From: Mixta sp031457955
GTDB lineage: Bacteria > Pseudomonadota > Gammaproteobacteria > Enterobacterales > Enterobacteriaceae
Assembly: GCF_031457955.1 (NCBI RefSeq)
Contig: NZ_JAVDXN010000009.1
Location: 1-64,000, forward strand
Direction of reading: 5' to 3'
Length of the DNA stretch: 64,000 bases
The position numbers were made by a program, and so were the translations under genes. This document shows positions 1 through 8,410 of this stretch, piece by piece; the first letter of the stretch is position 1, and each line of letters begins with the position of its first letter. The notes beneath the pieces are model-generated. The model was not told the DNA's origin, did not search any database, and was given only the letters and a program-made list of their open reading frames with translations.

Positions 1-116
1 ACGTGTTCACTCTGAGACTTGATACTGCAATATTTTTTGCGATATCCCGTCCGTGAGTGCCCACACAGATTGTCTGATAAATTGTTAAAGAGCGGCGCCA
101 CATTCTCAGTGGCGCG
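1..116 (-). other. rRNA operon leader with boxB-like hairpin and boxA
   Basis: Read on the minus strand, this is the leader that precedes 16S rRNA in enteric rrn operons. A hairpin with arms GCGCCAC and GTGGCGC (94-116, boxB position) is followed by boxA, GCTCTTTAACAA (93 down to 82), and then by the well-known leader text beginning ATTTATCAGACAATCTG. BoxA loads the Nus antitermination complex. The 16S gene itself would lie beyond position 1 and is not in the window. Confidence 0.9.
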
Positions 117-124
117 GGCTGCGT

Positions 125-152
125 ATATTACGCTTTCCCGCTGAAGAGTCAA
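125..152 (-). promoter_or_regulatory. rrn P2 promoter
   Basis: On the minus strand, a -35 TTGACT (152-147) and -10 TAATAT (130-125) are separated by 16 bases and followed by a G+C-rich stretch. Position and sequence match the E. coli rrnB P2 promoter, which gives basal rRNA transcription. Confidence 0.85.
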
Positions 153-221
153 GAGTTTATTTTCTTTTCCCTTCCTGACATGGCCGACTAAGAAGTCGTT
201 GTTCCGTGTCAGTGGAGGCGC

Positions 222-289
222 ATTATAGGGAGTTCTTTTTTCCTGACAAGCACTAATTTCAAAAATAAATTCGGATGTTGTTTTTTTCA
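222..289 (-). promoter_or_regulatory. rrn P1 promoter with A+T-rich UP element
   Basis: On the minus strand, -35 TTGTCA (249-244) and -10 TATAAT (227-222) are spaced by 16 bases and followed by the G+C-rich discriminator GCGCCTCCAC. This is nearly identical to E. coli rrnB P1, the growth-rate and ppGpp-controlled promoter. The stretch 250-289, between it and the murI stop, is rich in A and T runs, as expected of an UP element. Confidence 0.9.
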
Positions 290-1141
290 TCAAAGTGCGA
301 GTTTTTCCAGCTTTTCGAAGCCATGACGCTGTAAAACGGGCATTAATTGTACTGTTTCCGGCGTTATTTCCATACACAACGCCAGATTGTCATGCGTTGA
401 GCAGGCCTTTGGCGCTTCATGTTCCAGCAGCCATACGGTTCGTCGGGCTATCGCCGCACCAGAATCAATCAATCGGGTGCCTTCCGGCAGCACCGCCTGC
501 AGCTCATCGGCTAATAGAGGAAAGTGCGTACATCCCAGCACAACGGTATCGGGCGGCTCAGACATACGCAGCCAGGGCTGTAAAATGCGACGAATCGCTT
601 CAAGAGGAATAACTTGCCCGTGGAGCTTCATTTCGGCCAGTTCCACCAGCTCTGCTGACCCGAGCATTTCGGTTTTGCACTCGCTGGCAAATTGCGCCAC
701 CAGATCGCGTGTATAAGGACGACGTACCGTTGCCCGCGTCGCCAATAGTCCGACAATACCGTTGCGGGTCAGTCTGGCGGCAGGCTTAATCGCCGGAACC
801 ACCCCGACAACCGGAAAAGCGAAGCGCGCGCGTAATGCAGGCAGGGAAACAGTGCTGGCCGTGTTGCAGGCAATAACGACCATCGCAAGTGGATAGCGCT
901 TTACCACCGCATCAACAATGTCCACCACGCGGGAGACGATAAACTCTTCGCTTTTCTCCCCATAAGGAAAAGCGACATTATCAAAAGCGTAAATGTAATG
1001 AAGGTTCGGCAACAGCTGCCGAACCTCATTATAGACAGAGAGGCCGCCCACGCCGGAATCAAACACCAGCACGGTAGGCCGTAACTCAGAAGCTGTAGAT
1101 TCCGCTGAGGTAGTACTCTCTTCCTGCAGTTGGATAGCCAT
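290..1141 (-). CDS. murI: Glutamate racemase
   Basis: MurI interconverts L- and D-glutamate in the cytoplasm, supplying D-Glu for peptidoglycan stem peptides. The 283-residue product carries the Asp/Glu racemase signatures: VLVFDSGVGG near the N-terminus, the first catalytic cysteine in ACNTAST, and the second in VLGCTHFPLL. The open frame extends 15 codons upstream, but the start at 1141 (MAIQLQEES) matches the E. coli protein length and lies inside btuB, giving a 56-base overlap like that of E. coli btuB-murI. It probably relies on translation coupled to btuB. The rrn P1 promoter follows directly in the same direction. Confidence 0.95.
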   Translation of the reverse strand: MAIQLQEESTTSAESTASELRPTVLVFDSGVGGLSVYNEVRQLLPNLHYIYAFDNVAFPYGEKSEEFIVSRVVDIVDAVVKRYPLAMVVIACNTASTVSLPALRARFAFPVVGVVPAIKPAARLTRNGIVGLLATRATVRRPYTRDLVAQFASECKTEMLGSAELVELAEMKLHGQVIPLEAIRRILQPWLRMSEPPDTVVLGCTHFPLLADELQAVLPEGTRLIDSGAAIARRTVWLLEHEAPKACSTHDNLALCMEITPETVQLMPVLQRHGFEKLEKLAL

Positions 1142-2966
1142 ACACTGTCTCGTAATCTTTATCGAACAGGTTGGCAATTCTACCACGAACCGTCAGGCGA
1201 GAGGTGAGCGGATAAGAAGCGGAGATATCCACCAGGCTGACGCCGCCCAGTTTTACGCGACGAGTTGGATAGCTGTTAAAGTCCTGATCGTAACGTTGAC
1301 CTAAATAGTGCCAGGTTAAGGACCAGTCAAACTGATAGAACGTCCAGTCCATTTGATATTTAACCTGCTGTTTAGCACGGCGAAGCAATACCTCATTGGT
1401 TTCGCCATCGCGCGGATCCACATAATCATAAGATATTTGATGACTAAGCGGCCCGGTATCAAACTGTGCGGTTGCCTCAACTCCTTTAATACGAGCTTTT
1501 CCAATATTGTAATAGCGGAACGTTGCCGGATCGCCGCTAATCAAATTATCGATATCGTTACGATACGCGGAAACACGCCAGTTCACCGCACCGGTCAACC
1601 CTTCTACGCCCCCTTCCCACTGTTTACTTTTCTCTGGATTAAGGTCAGGGTTGCCATAATTTTGGCTATAAACCTGTCCTAAGTTGGGGGCCTTAAACGC
1701 CGTACCGTAAGAAGCAAACAGGCGATAGCCTTCCACAAACTCCCAAGCGGCGGCGGTTTGCCATGTGCTGTGCCAGCCAAATTGATTGTTATCATCGCCA
1801 CGCAATGCGCCTTCCAGCGTCACGCTGCCTAACTGCTGCTGAGCGGTAAGATAGATGCCCGTATTACGCTGCTCATAGCCCTCATCCAGATAGTTAGTGC
1901 CGGGTTTGGTCGTTTCTTTTTGCCAGTCGACGCCAGCGCTTAACGCACCATTACCCACCTGAAAAGTATTGCCCCACTGCAAGTTATATTGCTCAAGATC
2001 ATCCAACGTGCCATAAGCGCTGTAGCGACCAACACGAGGATCATAGTAATAATCTTTGCTATGGCTGTAGCTGGCTATTAACTGAGTAGAATAGATGCCA
2101 TCCTGGAATTTCAGGCCGCTGTCCCATGTTCGGCTATAGAGCTGGCGCGTATCCTGCAGTACGCCAGGAACCAACTGATTATTTGAGTCGTAAGTATATG
2201 ACGCATCAATATCTGTACGGTTATCAAAACCATATCCACGCACGAAGCCGCTGAATCGATCATCAAACTGATGTTCCAGTGAGCCATAAAGCGTTTTGCT
2301 CATAAACCCATCGCGGTCTGGCTGCACCGGGCCACTGCTGCTTGGAAATCCCGCTTTAACATCATAGCCTTTGGTGTAGGTGTAATTACCCGCCAGCGTT
2401 AGTTTGGTTGCGTCGCCCAGCATTTGTTGTGTTGCAGCATCGTAGGATTGATAGCCATTGGAGCCCAGGCCCGCAGTTAAAGTTGTGCCCGGCCGATCAC
2501 GCCCGGTAATAATGTTAATAACGCCGCCAATAGCATCGGAACCGTACACGGCTGAACGCGCGCCGCGGATATATTCGATACGCTGCACCAACGAAATTGG
2601 GATTTGACTCAAATCGGAAGAACCGCTAATACCCGCCTGATTCAGTCGAATGCCATCAATCAGAATCAGGACATGCCTCGATTCGGTACCCCGAATAAAT
2701 AACGAACTGAGCTGCCCCATACCGCCGCTTACAGCGACGTCAACACCGGGCAGACGCCGCATAACATCGACCAGAGTCTTCGCCTGCCAGCGATCGATAT
2801 CCTCATGAGTAACAATAGTTGTTGGGGCTAGTACAGAGGAAACGGGCTGAGCATAGCGGTTAGCCGTCACCGTCATCGCATCGCTTTTTGCAGCAACGGC
2901 GGATTGCGCCCAGAGAGAAACCGCCGTGACAGCAAGTGCCAACGGCGTTTTTTTTGTTATGATCAT
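1086..2966 (-). CDS. btuB: Vitamin B12 outer-membrane receptor
   Basis: BtuB is the TonB-dependent outer-membrane transporter for cobalamin. The 626-residue protein has a signal peptide, a Ton-box-like segment (DAMTVTA), a plug domain with the RRLPGVDV and IRGARSAVYGSDAIGG motifs, and a 22-strand-type barrel ending in the outer-membrane C-terminal Phe (SGIYSF). Similarity to E. coli BtuB runs throughout. The start at 2966 (MIITKKTP) was chosen over the longer frame because it gives a normal signal peptide and agrees with E. coli. Its 5' leader contains a cobalamin riboswitch, so expression should fall when adenosylcobalamin is plentiful. The 3' end overlaps murI. Confidence 0.96.
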   Translation of the reverse strand: MIITKKTPLALAVTAVSLWAQSAVAAKSDAMTVTANRYAQPVSSVLAPTTIVTHEDIDRWQAKTLVDVMRRLPGVDVAVSGGMGQLSSLFIRGTESRHVLILIDGIRLNQAGISGSSDLSQIPISLVQRIEYIRGARSAVYGSDAIGGVINIITGRDRPGTTLTAGLGSNGYQSYDAATQQMLGDATKLTLAGNYTYTKGYDVKAGFPSSSGPVQPDRDGFMSKTLYGSLEHQFDDRFSGFVRGYGFDNRTDIDASYTYDSNNQLVPGVLQDTRQLYSRTWDSGLKFQDGIYSTQLIASYSHSKDYYYDPRVGRYSAYGTLDDLEQYNLQWGNTFQVGNGALSAGVDWQKETTKPGTNYLDEGYEQRNTGIYLTAQQQLGSVTLEGALRGDDNNQFGWHSTWQTAAAWEFVEGYRLFASYGTAFKAPNLGQVYSQNYGNPDLNPEKSKQWEGGVEGLTGAVNWRVSAYRNDIDNLISGDPATFRYYNIGKARIKGVEATAQFDTGPLSHQISYDYVDPRDGETNEVLLRRAKQQVKYQMDWTFYQFDWSLTWHYLGQRYDQDFNSYPTRRVKLGGVSLVDISASYPLTSRLTVRGRIANLFDKDYETVYGYPTAGREYYLSGIYSF

Positions 2967-3047
2967 CGATTTCAAGCATCCAAAAAACACAGCAGGATGC
3001 CGCAGGCATACGGCTGATAGTACGCGATAGCCGTAAAGTGCGACGTA

Positions 3048-3195
3048 TTACCGGCAGGTCTTCGGGCTTGGAATCGATTAAATGGCGAAGACTTCCCATC
3101 AAATGACAGTGTCTGCGTTAGCAATCGCCACGACATTCCTTACCGCTGCGCGTCAGCTCCAGAGTTTCACTGGATTCCCTATTAACTCAGCAAGA
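3048..3195 (-). promoter_or_regulatory. Cobalamin riboswitch of btuB
   Basis: The minus strand reproduces the conserved core of the adenosylcobalamin riboswitch seen in the E. coli btuB leader: AATAGGGAATCCAGTG, then GAGCTGACGCGCAGCGGTAA, GATGGGAAGTC, and the B12 box AGCCCGAAGACCTGCCGG (3068 down to 3051). It lies 85 bases upstream of the btuB start. In E. coli the element represses btuB translation when the cofactor binds. The outer limits given are approximate. Confidence 0.93.
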
Positions 3196-3337
3196 GGCCG
3201 GCTCGCGCAGTCTACAATTGAGGTTTATGGAAGTCCAGACTTCCGGCCAGCCAGACGCGTGTCGATCACAGTACTGGACATCACCTGGTGAATCCCTACA
3301 ATCGCCCGGCAAGTTAGCCACTCAATCAGGAAAAGCC

Positions 3338-4438
3338 ATGACGCCCGAAAAACTGCCTGTCGAACAGTATGAAACCCAGCTCGCGGAGAAAACCACGCGC
3401 CTGCAAAACATGATGGCCCCTTTTGCTGCGCCCGCCGTTGAGGTCTATCGCTCGCCGGTCAGCCATTATCGTATGCGCGCCGAGTTTCGTATCTGGCATG
3501 AGGGCAACGACCTTTACCACATCATGTTTGATCAGCAGACGCGCGATCGTATCCGCGTTGATCAATTCCCGGCGGCAAGCGAACTGATTAACCAGCTTAT
3601 GCCGCTGATGATAGGCAGAATCCGCGATAACGATACGCTGCGTCGTAAGCTTTTCCAGATCGACTACCTTTCGACGATGAGCGGCCAGGTGGTGATCACG
3701 CTGATTTATCATCGCAAACTGGATGATATCTGGCAGCAGGCGGCGGCAGCGCTGCGTAATGAACTGCGGGCGCAGGGCTTTGATCTGCAACTGATTGGCC
3801 GGGCGACGAAAACCAAAATCTCTCTCGACCGCGATTATGTCGATGAGTGTTTGCCGGTGGCGGGCCGCGATATGATTTATCGCCAGATTGAGAACAGCTT
3901 TACCCAGCCTAATGCCGCCATGAATATTCAGATGCTGGAATGGGCGCTGGATGTGACCAAAGATGCCTCTGGCGATTTGCTGGAACTCTACTGCGGCAAC
4001 GGTAACTTTTCTCTGGCGCTGGCGCGCAATTTCCGCCGGGTGCTAGCTACCGAGATCGCGAAACCATCGGTCGCGGCGGCGCAGTATAATATTGCGGCGA
4101 ATCAGATCGATAACGTGCAGATTATCCGTATGTCAGCAGAAGAGTTTACTCAGGCAATGAAAGGTGTGCGCACCTTTAACCGCCTGCAAGGCATCAATCT
4201 GGCGGATTATCAGTGCGAAACCATTTTTGTCGATCCGCCGCGTAGTGGCCTTGATGAAGAGACGGTAAAACTGGTGCAGGACTATCCGCAGATTCTCTAT
4301 ATTTCCTGTAATCCGCAAACGCTGTGCGCGAACCTGGAAACGTTGTCGCAGACGCATGAGATCACGCGTCTGGCGCTGTTCGATCAGTTCCCTTACACCC
4401 ATCATATGGAGTGCGGCGTCCTGCTGACCCGACGCTAA
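3338..4438 (+). CDS. trmA: tRNA (uracil-5-)-methyltransferase
   Basis: TrmA makes 5-methyluridine at position 54 in the T-loop of tRNAs, using S-adenosylmethionine. The 366-residue product has the E. coli length. It shows the SAM-binding LLELYCGNGNFSLALA motif, FVDPPRSGLD, the catalytic-cysteine segment YISCNP, and the C-terminal HHMECG containing the general-base glutamate. The frame is open 40 codons further upstream, but the ATG at 3338 is preceded by an AGG Shine-Dalgarno core and starts MTPEKLP like E. coli. The gene is divergent from btuB, and its last bases overlap the end of a convergent lipoprotein gene. Confidence 0.96.
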   Translation: MTPEKLPVEQYETQLAEKTTRLQNMMAPFAAPAVEVYRSPVSHYRMRAEFRIWHEGNDLYHIMFDQQTRDRIRVDQFPAASELINQLMPLMIGRIRDNDTLRRKLFQIDYLSTMSGQVVITLIYHRKLDDIWQQAAAALRNELRAQGFDLQLIGRATKTKISLDRDYVDECLPVAGRDMIYRQIENSFTQPNAAMNIQMLEWALDVTKDASGDLLELYCGNGNFSLALARNFRRVLATEIAKPSVAAAQYNIAANQIDNVQIIRMSAEEFTQAMKGVRTFNRLQGINLADYQCETIFVDPPRSGLDEETVKLVQDYPQILYISCNPQTLCANLETLSQTHEITRLALFDQFPYTHHMECGVLLTRR

Positions 4439-4704
4439 AACTGAAACGGGAAAGAGACACCGACATAGTCAGGATCGGGGTAGTGCGAGCGCGCTGAACA
4501 GCGGCTGCGCTCGGCCTTGCTATCCGCTTTCCTGCTGGAGGAAAGGCAATCCTGGTATCGTTGTGTCTGGCTGCGTTCATCGCCATGGATGCGGCCTGGC
4601 GTCGAAGCCGGATAAACAGCATTGCCCGGCGACCATTCTCTACCGTGATAGTCGCTGCAGCTCACACCTAAAAACATCACGACTAACAAGCTATATTTGC
4701 GCAT
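4435..4704 (-). CDS. Small putative lipoprotein, unrecognised
   Basis: An 89-residue protein I cannot assign to a named family. It begins MRKYSLLVVMFLGVSCSDY: a short basic n-region, a hydrophobic stretch, and a Cys at residue 16 in a lipobox-like context (GVSC, imperfect at -3), suggesting export and lipidation. The mature part is polar, with two further Cys (38-residue spacing not conserved with anything I know) and many Ser, Arg and Asp residues. A strong ribosome-binding site (AGGGAGGTAAGTAATG) supports translation. It lies downstream of yijD in the same direction and overlaps the 3' end of trmA by a few bases. E. coli has no gene here. Confidence 0.7.
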   Translation of the reverse strand: MRKYSLLVVMFLGVSCSDYHGREWSPGNAVYPASTPGRIHGDERSQTQRYQDCLSSSRKADSKAERSRCSARSHYPDPDYVGVSFPFQF

Positions 4705-4735
4705 TACTTACCTCCCTGTAAGTTTATTTATTTCA

Positions 4736-4756
4736 GCGCAGCCACCCTGGCTGCGC
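4736..4756 (-). terminator. Hairpin between yijD and the small lipoprotein gene
   Basis: A perfect 9-bp stem (GCGCAGCCA / TGGCTGCGC) with a three-base loop lies between the two genes. No T run follows on either strand, so it could be a weak terminator or an mRNA-stabilising structure; the assignment is uncertain. Confidence 0.35.
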
Positions 4757-4767
4757 CGCAAGCCGCG

Positions 4768-5115
4768 TTAGCTTCTACGACGCAGCCTGGTACCAATCCA
4801 GAAAATCAGTGCCACCATTAATACCACGGGCAGGAAGTTAGAACCAATCTCCGGGTAGTCGGCACGCACAATCGCACTATAAACCAGGATTCCCAGCAGG
4901 AAAAAGGCGGCGGCCAGCGAAGGCATTCCGTCCGGCATGGCGCGATTAAGATAGCGTTGATGCAAACACCAGGCGGCAAGGCCCAGCGCAATCAGCGGGA
5001 AAATTGAAAACGGCACAAAAGAGTTGAAAAGCACTGAAAAGGAGCCGTTGATCGCAAGGCCGGTAATAAACGCCAGCGCTAATGTTCCTTTGTCACGTGA
5101 ATGCTTGTCTGTCAT
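4768..5115 (-). CDS. yijD: YijD family inner-membrane protein
   Basis: A 115-residue membrane protein with about four hydrophobic segments (roughly 11-30, 34-52, 66-85 and 92-108), matching E. coli YijD (DUF1422). The biochemical role is unknown. It starts 17 bases after the fabR stop on the same strand, so the two are almost certainly co-transcribed, as in E. coli; the partnership with a fatty-acid regulator hints at a membrane-related role but proves nothing. Confidence 0.9.
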   Translation of the reverse strand: MTDKHSRDKGTLALAFITGLAINGSFSVLFNSFVPFSIFPLIALGLAAWCLHQRYLNRAMPDGMPSLAAAFFLLGILVYSAIVRADYPEIGSNFLPVVLMVALIFWIGTRLRRRS

Positions 5116-5132
5116 GTCATCTCCTTTTGCAT

Positions 5133-5774
5133 TTAGTTATGGTTATCAAGCGTAACGGCCGTGCGTTCTTGTTCACGACGATACCAGTAATAGGCGCCTT
5201 TAGAAATCATGCGCAATTGTAAAACCAGACGCTCTTCCAGCTTACGTCGTTGTTCAACATCGATATCCAGCGCCTCGGCACCGGCGTTAAAAACAATAAT
5301 CACCATCGCTTCCGCCTGCGCTTCGGTAAAGCTACGCGGCATACGATTTTCTAATTCGAGATAGTCCGCCAGTTCGGCGATAAAATGCTGAATTTCACGT
5401 GCGACAGCGGCGCGGAAAGCGGCAGAGGTGCCGGAGCGTTCGCGCAGCAACAGGCGAAACGCATTAGGATTACTGTCGATAAATTCCATAAAGGTGGCGA
5501 CGGAGGTTTTGATGACGCTGCCGCCTTTCGCGATACGCTGACGCGCCTGACGCATAAGCTGCCTTAACATCAGGCCGCTTTCATCCACCATGGTTAAACC
5601 CAGCTCATCGACATCACGGAAATGGCGGTAAAAAGAGGTTGGCGCGATTCCGGCTTCACGCGCAACTTCACGCAGGCTCAGGCTGGCAAAACTGCGTTCG
5701 GCACTTAATTGGCTGAATGCTGCTTCAATTAGCGAACGTCGTGTACGTTCTTTTTGCTGTGCTCTAACGCCCAT
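5133..5774 (-). CDS. fabR: Fatty-acid biosynthesis repressor FabR
   Basis: FabR is a TetR-family repressor of the unsaturated fatty-acid genes fabA and fabB; it senses the balance of saturated and unsaturated acyl thioesters. The 213-residue product has the N-terminal helix-turn-helix (LREVAREAGIAPTSFYRHF, about residues 33-51) almost identical to E. coli and a conserved ligand domain. The start MGVRAQQKERT agrees with the shorter E. coli form. It is divergent from sthA across about 195 bases and followed by yijD. Confidence 0.95.
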   Translation of the reverse strand: MGVRAQQKERTRRSLIEAAFSQLSAERSFASLSLREVAREAGIAPTSFYRHFRDVDELGLTMVDESGLMLRQLMRQARQRIAKGGSVIKTSVATFMEFIDSNPNAFRLLLRERSGTSAAFRAAVAREIQHFIAELADYLELENRMPRSFTEAQAEAMVIIVFNAGAEALDIDVEQRRKLEERLVLQLRMISKGAYYWYRREQERTAVTLDNHN

Positions 5775-5899
5775 TTTTCCGCCTGTTAGCCTGCCGAATG
5801 CTCACTATAACAAATAACTCAGCGTACAGTCCGGCAAAGTTTGTGACCGACTGTTAACCCTCCATGTTTAGCGAATTGCGTCTAAAATCACTCGAAGAA

Positions 5900-5929
5900 T
5901 TGGGATGTCGGCGTCGGGAATGTTAGAAT
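5900..5929 (+). promoter_or_regulatory. Candidate sthA promoter
   Basis: TTGGGA (5900-5905) and TAGAAT (5924-5929) are separated by 18 bases, about 40 bases before the sthA start. This is a reasonable sigma-70 match, inferred from sequence only. The remainder of the fabR-sthA gap should also hold the fabR promoter. Confidence 0.4.
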
Positions 5930-5969
5930 CTCGTTGCTAAAATGTATATAAAATAAAGGAAGTGCCGGT

Positions 5970-7370
5970 ATGCAACATGCTTACGATTACGATGTTATTG
6001 TGATTGGGTCCGGTCCCGGCGGTGAAGGCGCCGCGATGGGCCTGGTCAAACAAGGGGCCCATATCGCCGTTATTGAGCGCTATCACAATATTGGCGGCGG
6101 CTGCACACATTGGGGGACGATACCGTCCAAAGCTTTACGCCATGCAGTCAGCCGTACCATCGAATTCAACCAAAACCCTTTATACAGCGATCACTCCCGC
6201 CACCTTCGCTCTTCATTCGCCGATATCCTTAACCATACAGAAAACGTTATCAGTCAGCAGACGCGTATGCGCCAAAGCTTTTATGAGCGCAACCGCTGCG
6301 AACTTCATCAGGGCGACGCGCGCTTTATTGATATGAACACCATCGCGTTAACCCGTCCTGATGGTTCCGTTGAGCGCCTGACGGCAGAGAAATTCGTTAT
6401 CGCCTGCGGCTCGCGTCCTTATCATCCGGTTGACGTTGATTTTACCCATCCGCGCATTTATGACTCTGACTCGATCCTTAACCTGCACCACGAGCCGGGC
6501 CACGTCATTATCTACGGCGCCGGGGTGATTGGCTGTGAATATGCCTCTATTTTCCGCGGCCTGAATGTAAAAGTGGATTTGATCAATACGCGCGACCGCC
6601 TGCTGGCGTTCCTCGATCAGGAGATGTCCGATGCGCTCTCCTACCATTTCTGGAACAGCGGCGTGGTGATTCGTCATAACGAAGAGTTCGAGAAAATCGA
6701 AGGCGTGAATGACGGCGTGGTGATGCACCTGAAGTCTGGCAAAAAATTGAAGGCGGATTGCCTGCTGTATGCCAACGGACGCACGGGCAACACCGATTCT
6801 CTGTCACTGGAAAACGTTGGGCTGGAAGCTGACGGTCGCGGCCTGTTAAAAGTTAACAGCATGTACCAGACGGCGCAGCCGCATATCTATGCGGTAGGCG
6901 ACGTTATCGGTTATCCGAGCCTGGCTTCCGCCGCTTACGACCAGGGGCGCATTGCCGCGCAGGCGGTGATTAAAGGCGAAGCGACGGCGCATCTGATTGA
7001 AGACATTCCGACCGGTATCTATACCATTCCTGAAATCAGTTCGGTAGGGAAAACTGAACAGCAGCTGACGGCGATGAAAGTGCCTTATGAAGTGGGCCGG
7101 GCGCAGTTTAAACATCTGGCGCGCGCGCAGATTGTCGGCATGAATGTTGGCAGCCTGAAAATCCTGTTCCATCGCGATACCAAAGAGATCCTCGGCATTC
7201 ACTGCTTTGGCGAACGTGCAGCGGAGATTATTCACATCGGCCAGGCGATTATGGAGCAAAAAAATGGTGGCAACACGATCGAATATTTCGTGAATACCAC
7301 CTTTAACTATCCCACGATGGCGGAAGCGTATCGCGTTGCCGCGCTGAACGGCTTAAACCGCCTGTTTTAA
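5970..7370 (+). CDS. sthA: Soluble pyridine nucleotide transhydrogenase
   Basis: SthA is a cytoplasmic FAD enzyme that moves hydride between NADPH and NAD+, mainly re-oxidising excess NADPH. The 466-residue protein matches E. coli SthA end to end. It has the FAD-binding GSGPGGEGAA motif near residue 12, the GGGCTHWGTIPSKALRH segment in which the disulfide-reductase redox pair is reduced to a single cysteine (typical of SthA), the NAD-binding YGAGVIGCEYAS, and the C-terminal dimerisation domain. AAGGAAG precedes the ATG. Its 3' end overlaps that of convergent oxyR by 18 bases. Confidence 0.97.
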   Translation: MQHAYDYDVIVIGSGPGGEGAAMGLVKQGAHIAVIERYHNIGGGCTHWGTIPSKALRHAVSRTIEFNQNPLYSDHSRHLRSSFADILNHTENVISQQTRMRQSFYERNRCELHQGDARFIDMNTIALTRPDGSVERLTAEKFVIACGSRPYHPVDVDFTHPRIYDSDSILNLHHEPGHVIIYGAGVIGCEYASIFRGLNVKVDLINTRDRLLAFLDQEMSDALSYHFWNSGVVIRHNEEFEKIEGVNDGVVMHLKSGKKLKADCLLYANGRTGNTDSLSLENVGLEADGRGLLKVNSMYQTAQPHIYAVGDVIGYPSLASAAYDQGRIAAQAVIKGEATAHLIEDIPTGIYTIPEISSVGKTEQQLTAMKVPYEVGRAQFKHLARAQIVGMNVGSLKILFHRDTKEILGIHCFGERAAEIIHIGQAIMEQKNGGNTIEYFVNTTFNYPTMAEAYRVAALNGLNRLF

Positions 7371-8270
7371 CGTGGTTTCCATATAGGCCTGCATTTGGGT
7401 ACGGATAGCCTCGGCCAGTTGCTCATAACGGCTGCGCAGAGGCGATCCCGGGCGATAAACCAGCGCGATAGTGCGCTGCGGCACCGGCTTGTAGCAGGAA
7501 ACGTAGGTGATGCCGTCGCGGGTGCGGTCCTGCGGCACCGCCAGCGCGGGCAGCAGCGTAATGCCGCTTCCTGCCGCTACCATATTGCGCAGCGTTTCGA
7601 GGCTGGTAGCACGGAAATGCGTATCTTCATCGGCACCCGCCTGGAAACAGAAGCCCATCGCCTGATCGCGCAGGCAGTGCCCATCTTCCAGCATCAGCAA
7701 CTTCTCGCCAGAAAGATCGGACATCGGCACACGATCGCGATCTTTCCACGGGTGATCCTGCCAGATCGCCAACTTCATTGGCTCATCGAACAACGGCACC
7801 TCGATAAAGGCTTCGCTCTCTTTAACCAGCGCAACGATCGCGCAGTCGAGCTTACCGCTATCCAGCTGGCTTAACAGCTGCTGCGTTTGCGCTTCATGCA
7901 GATACATTTCCAGCTTAGGGAAGCTTTGATGCAGTTGAGGAATAATGTGCGGCAGCAGATAAGGCCCAACCGTTGGAATTAAGCCGATATGCAGCGGGCC
8001 GGACATCGCTTCGCCCTGCTGGCTGGCCATCTCTTTCAGCACTTTCACTTCACGCAGCACGGTGCGCGCCTGATCCACCAGCAGCATGCCCGCCTGGGTG
8101 AACAGCACTTTACGGCTGGTGCGCTCCAGCAGCATCACGCCCAGCTCATCTTCCAGCTTACGGATCTGACCGCTTAAGGTCGGCTGGCTGACATGACAGG
8201 CGTCGGCGGCGCGACGGAAATGGCGATGTTCCGCCAAAGAGACCAGGTATTCAAGATCACGAATATTCAT
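7353..8270 (-). CDS. oxyR: Hydrogen peroxide sensor OxyR
   Basis: OxyR is a LysR-type activator switched on by a disulfide formed by H2O2. The 305-residue protein matches E. coli OxyR in length and sequence. The helix-turn-helix covers about residues 18-37 (AADACHVSQPTLSGQIRKLE), and both redox cysteines are at the canonical positions, Cys199 and Cys208. It is convergent with sthA and divergent from a peroxiredoxin-glutaredoxin gene, a probable regulatory target. LysR proteins usually repress their own promoter, so the 140-base gap on its 5' side probably serves both genes. Confidence 0.97.
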   Translation of the reverse strand: MNIRDLEYLVSLAEHRHFRRAADACHVSQPTLSGQIRKLEDELGVMLLERTSRKVLFTQAGMLLVDQARTVLREVKVLKEMASQQGEAMSGPLHIGLIPTVGPYLLPHIIPQLHQSFPKLEMYLHEAQTQQLLSQLDSGKLDCAIVALVKESEAFIEVPLFDEPMKLAIWQDHPWKDRDRVPMSDLSGEKLLMLEDGHCLRDQAMGFCFQAGADEDTHFRATSLETLRNMVAAGSGITLLPALAVPQDRTRDGITYVSCYKPVPQRTIALVYRPGSPLRSRYEQLAEAIRTQMQAYMETTLKQAV

Positions 8271-8410
8271 TTTATCCTCCGAGCCACGATAGCCCGTGGC
8301 AATGAATAGAATAGCAATGAACGATTAGCCCTATCAAGCGGTGATGGGAATAATGCACACCAGAAGTTCATCATATCAAACGCAACGTTAACGAAGAGGT
8401 ATTGATTCTT
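8271..8410. promoter_or_regulatory. Divergent oxyR / peroxiredoxin control region
   Basis: This 140-base spacer must hold both promoters. Several ATAG and CTAT half-elements occur (ATAG at 8289, 8306 and 8311; CTAT at 8331), the building blocks of OxyR sites. They do not fall into the regular 10-base phasing of the consensus, so the exact operator is not resolved. I see no OxyS-like sRNA here, although E. coli encodes OxyS on this side of oxyR. Confidence 0.4.

Noticed and set aside
1..93. Partial 16S rRNA gene
   Set aside because: The sequence is the leader upstream of 16S; the mature 16S start is not reached within the window.
8281..8340. A fully phased OxyR operator
   Set aside because: ATAG and CTAT elements are present but not at the 10-base intervals of the consensus, so only a general control region is listed.
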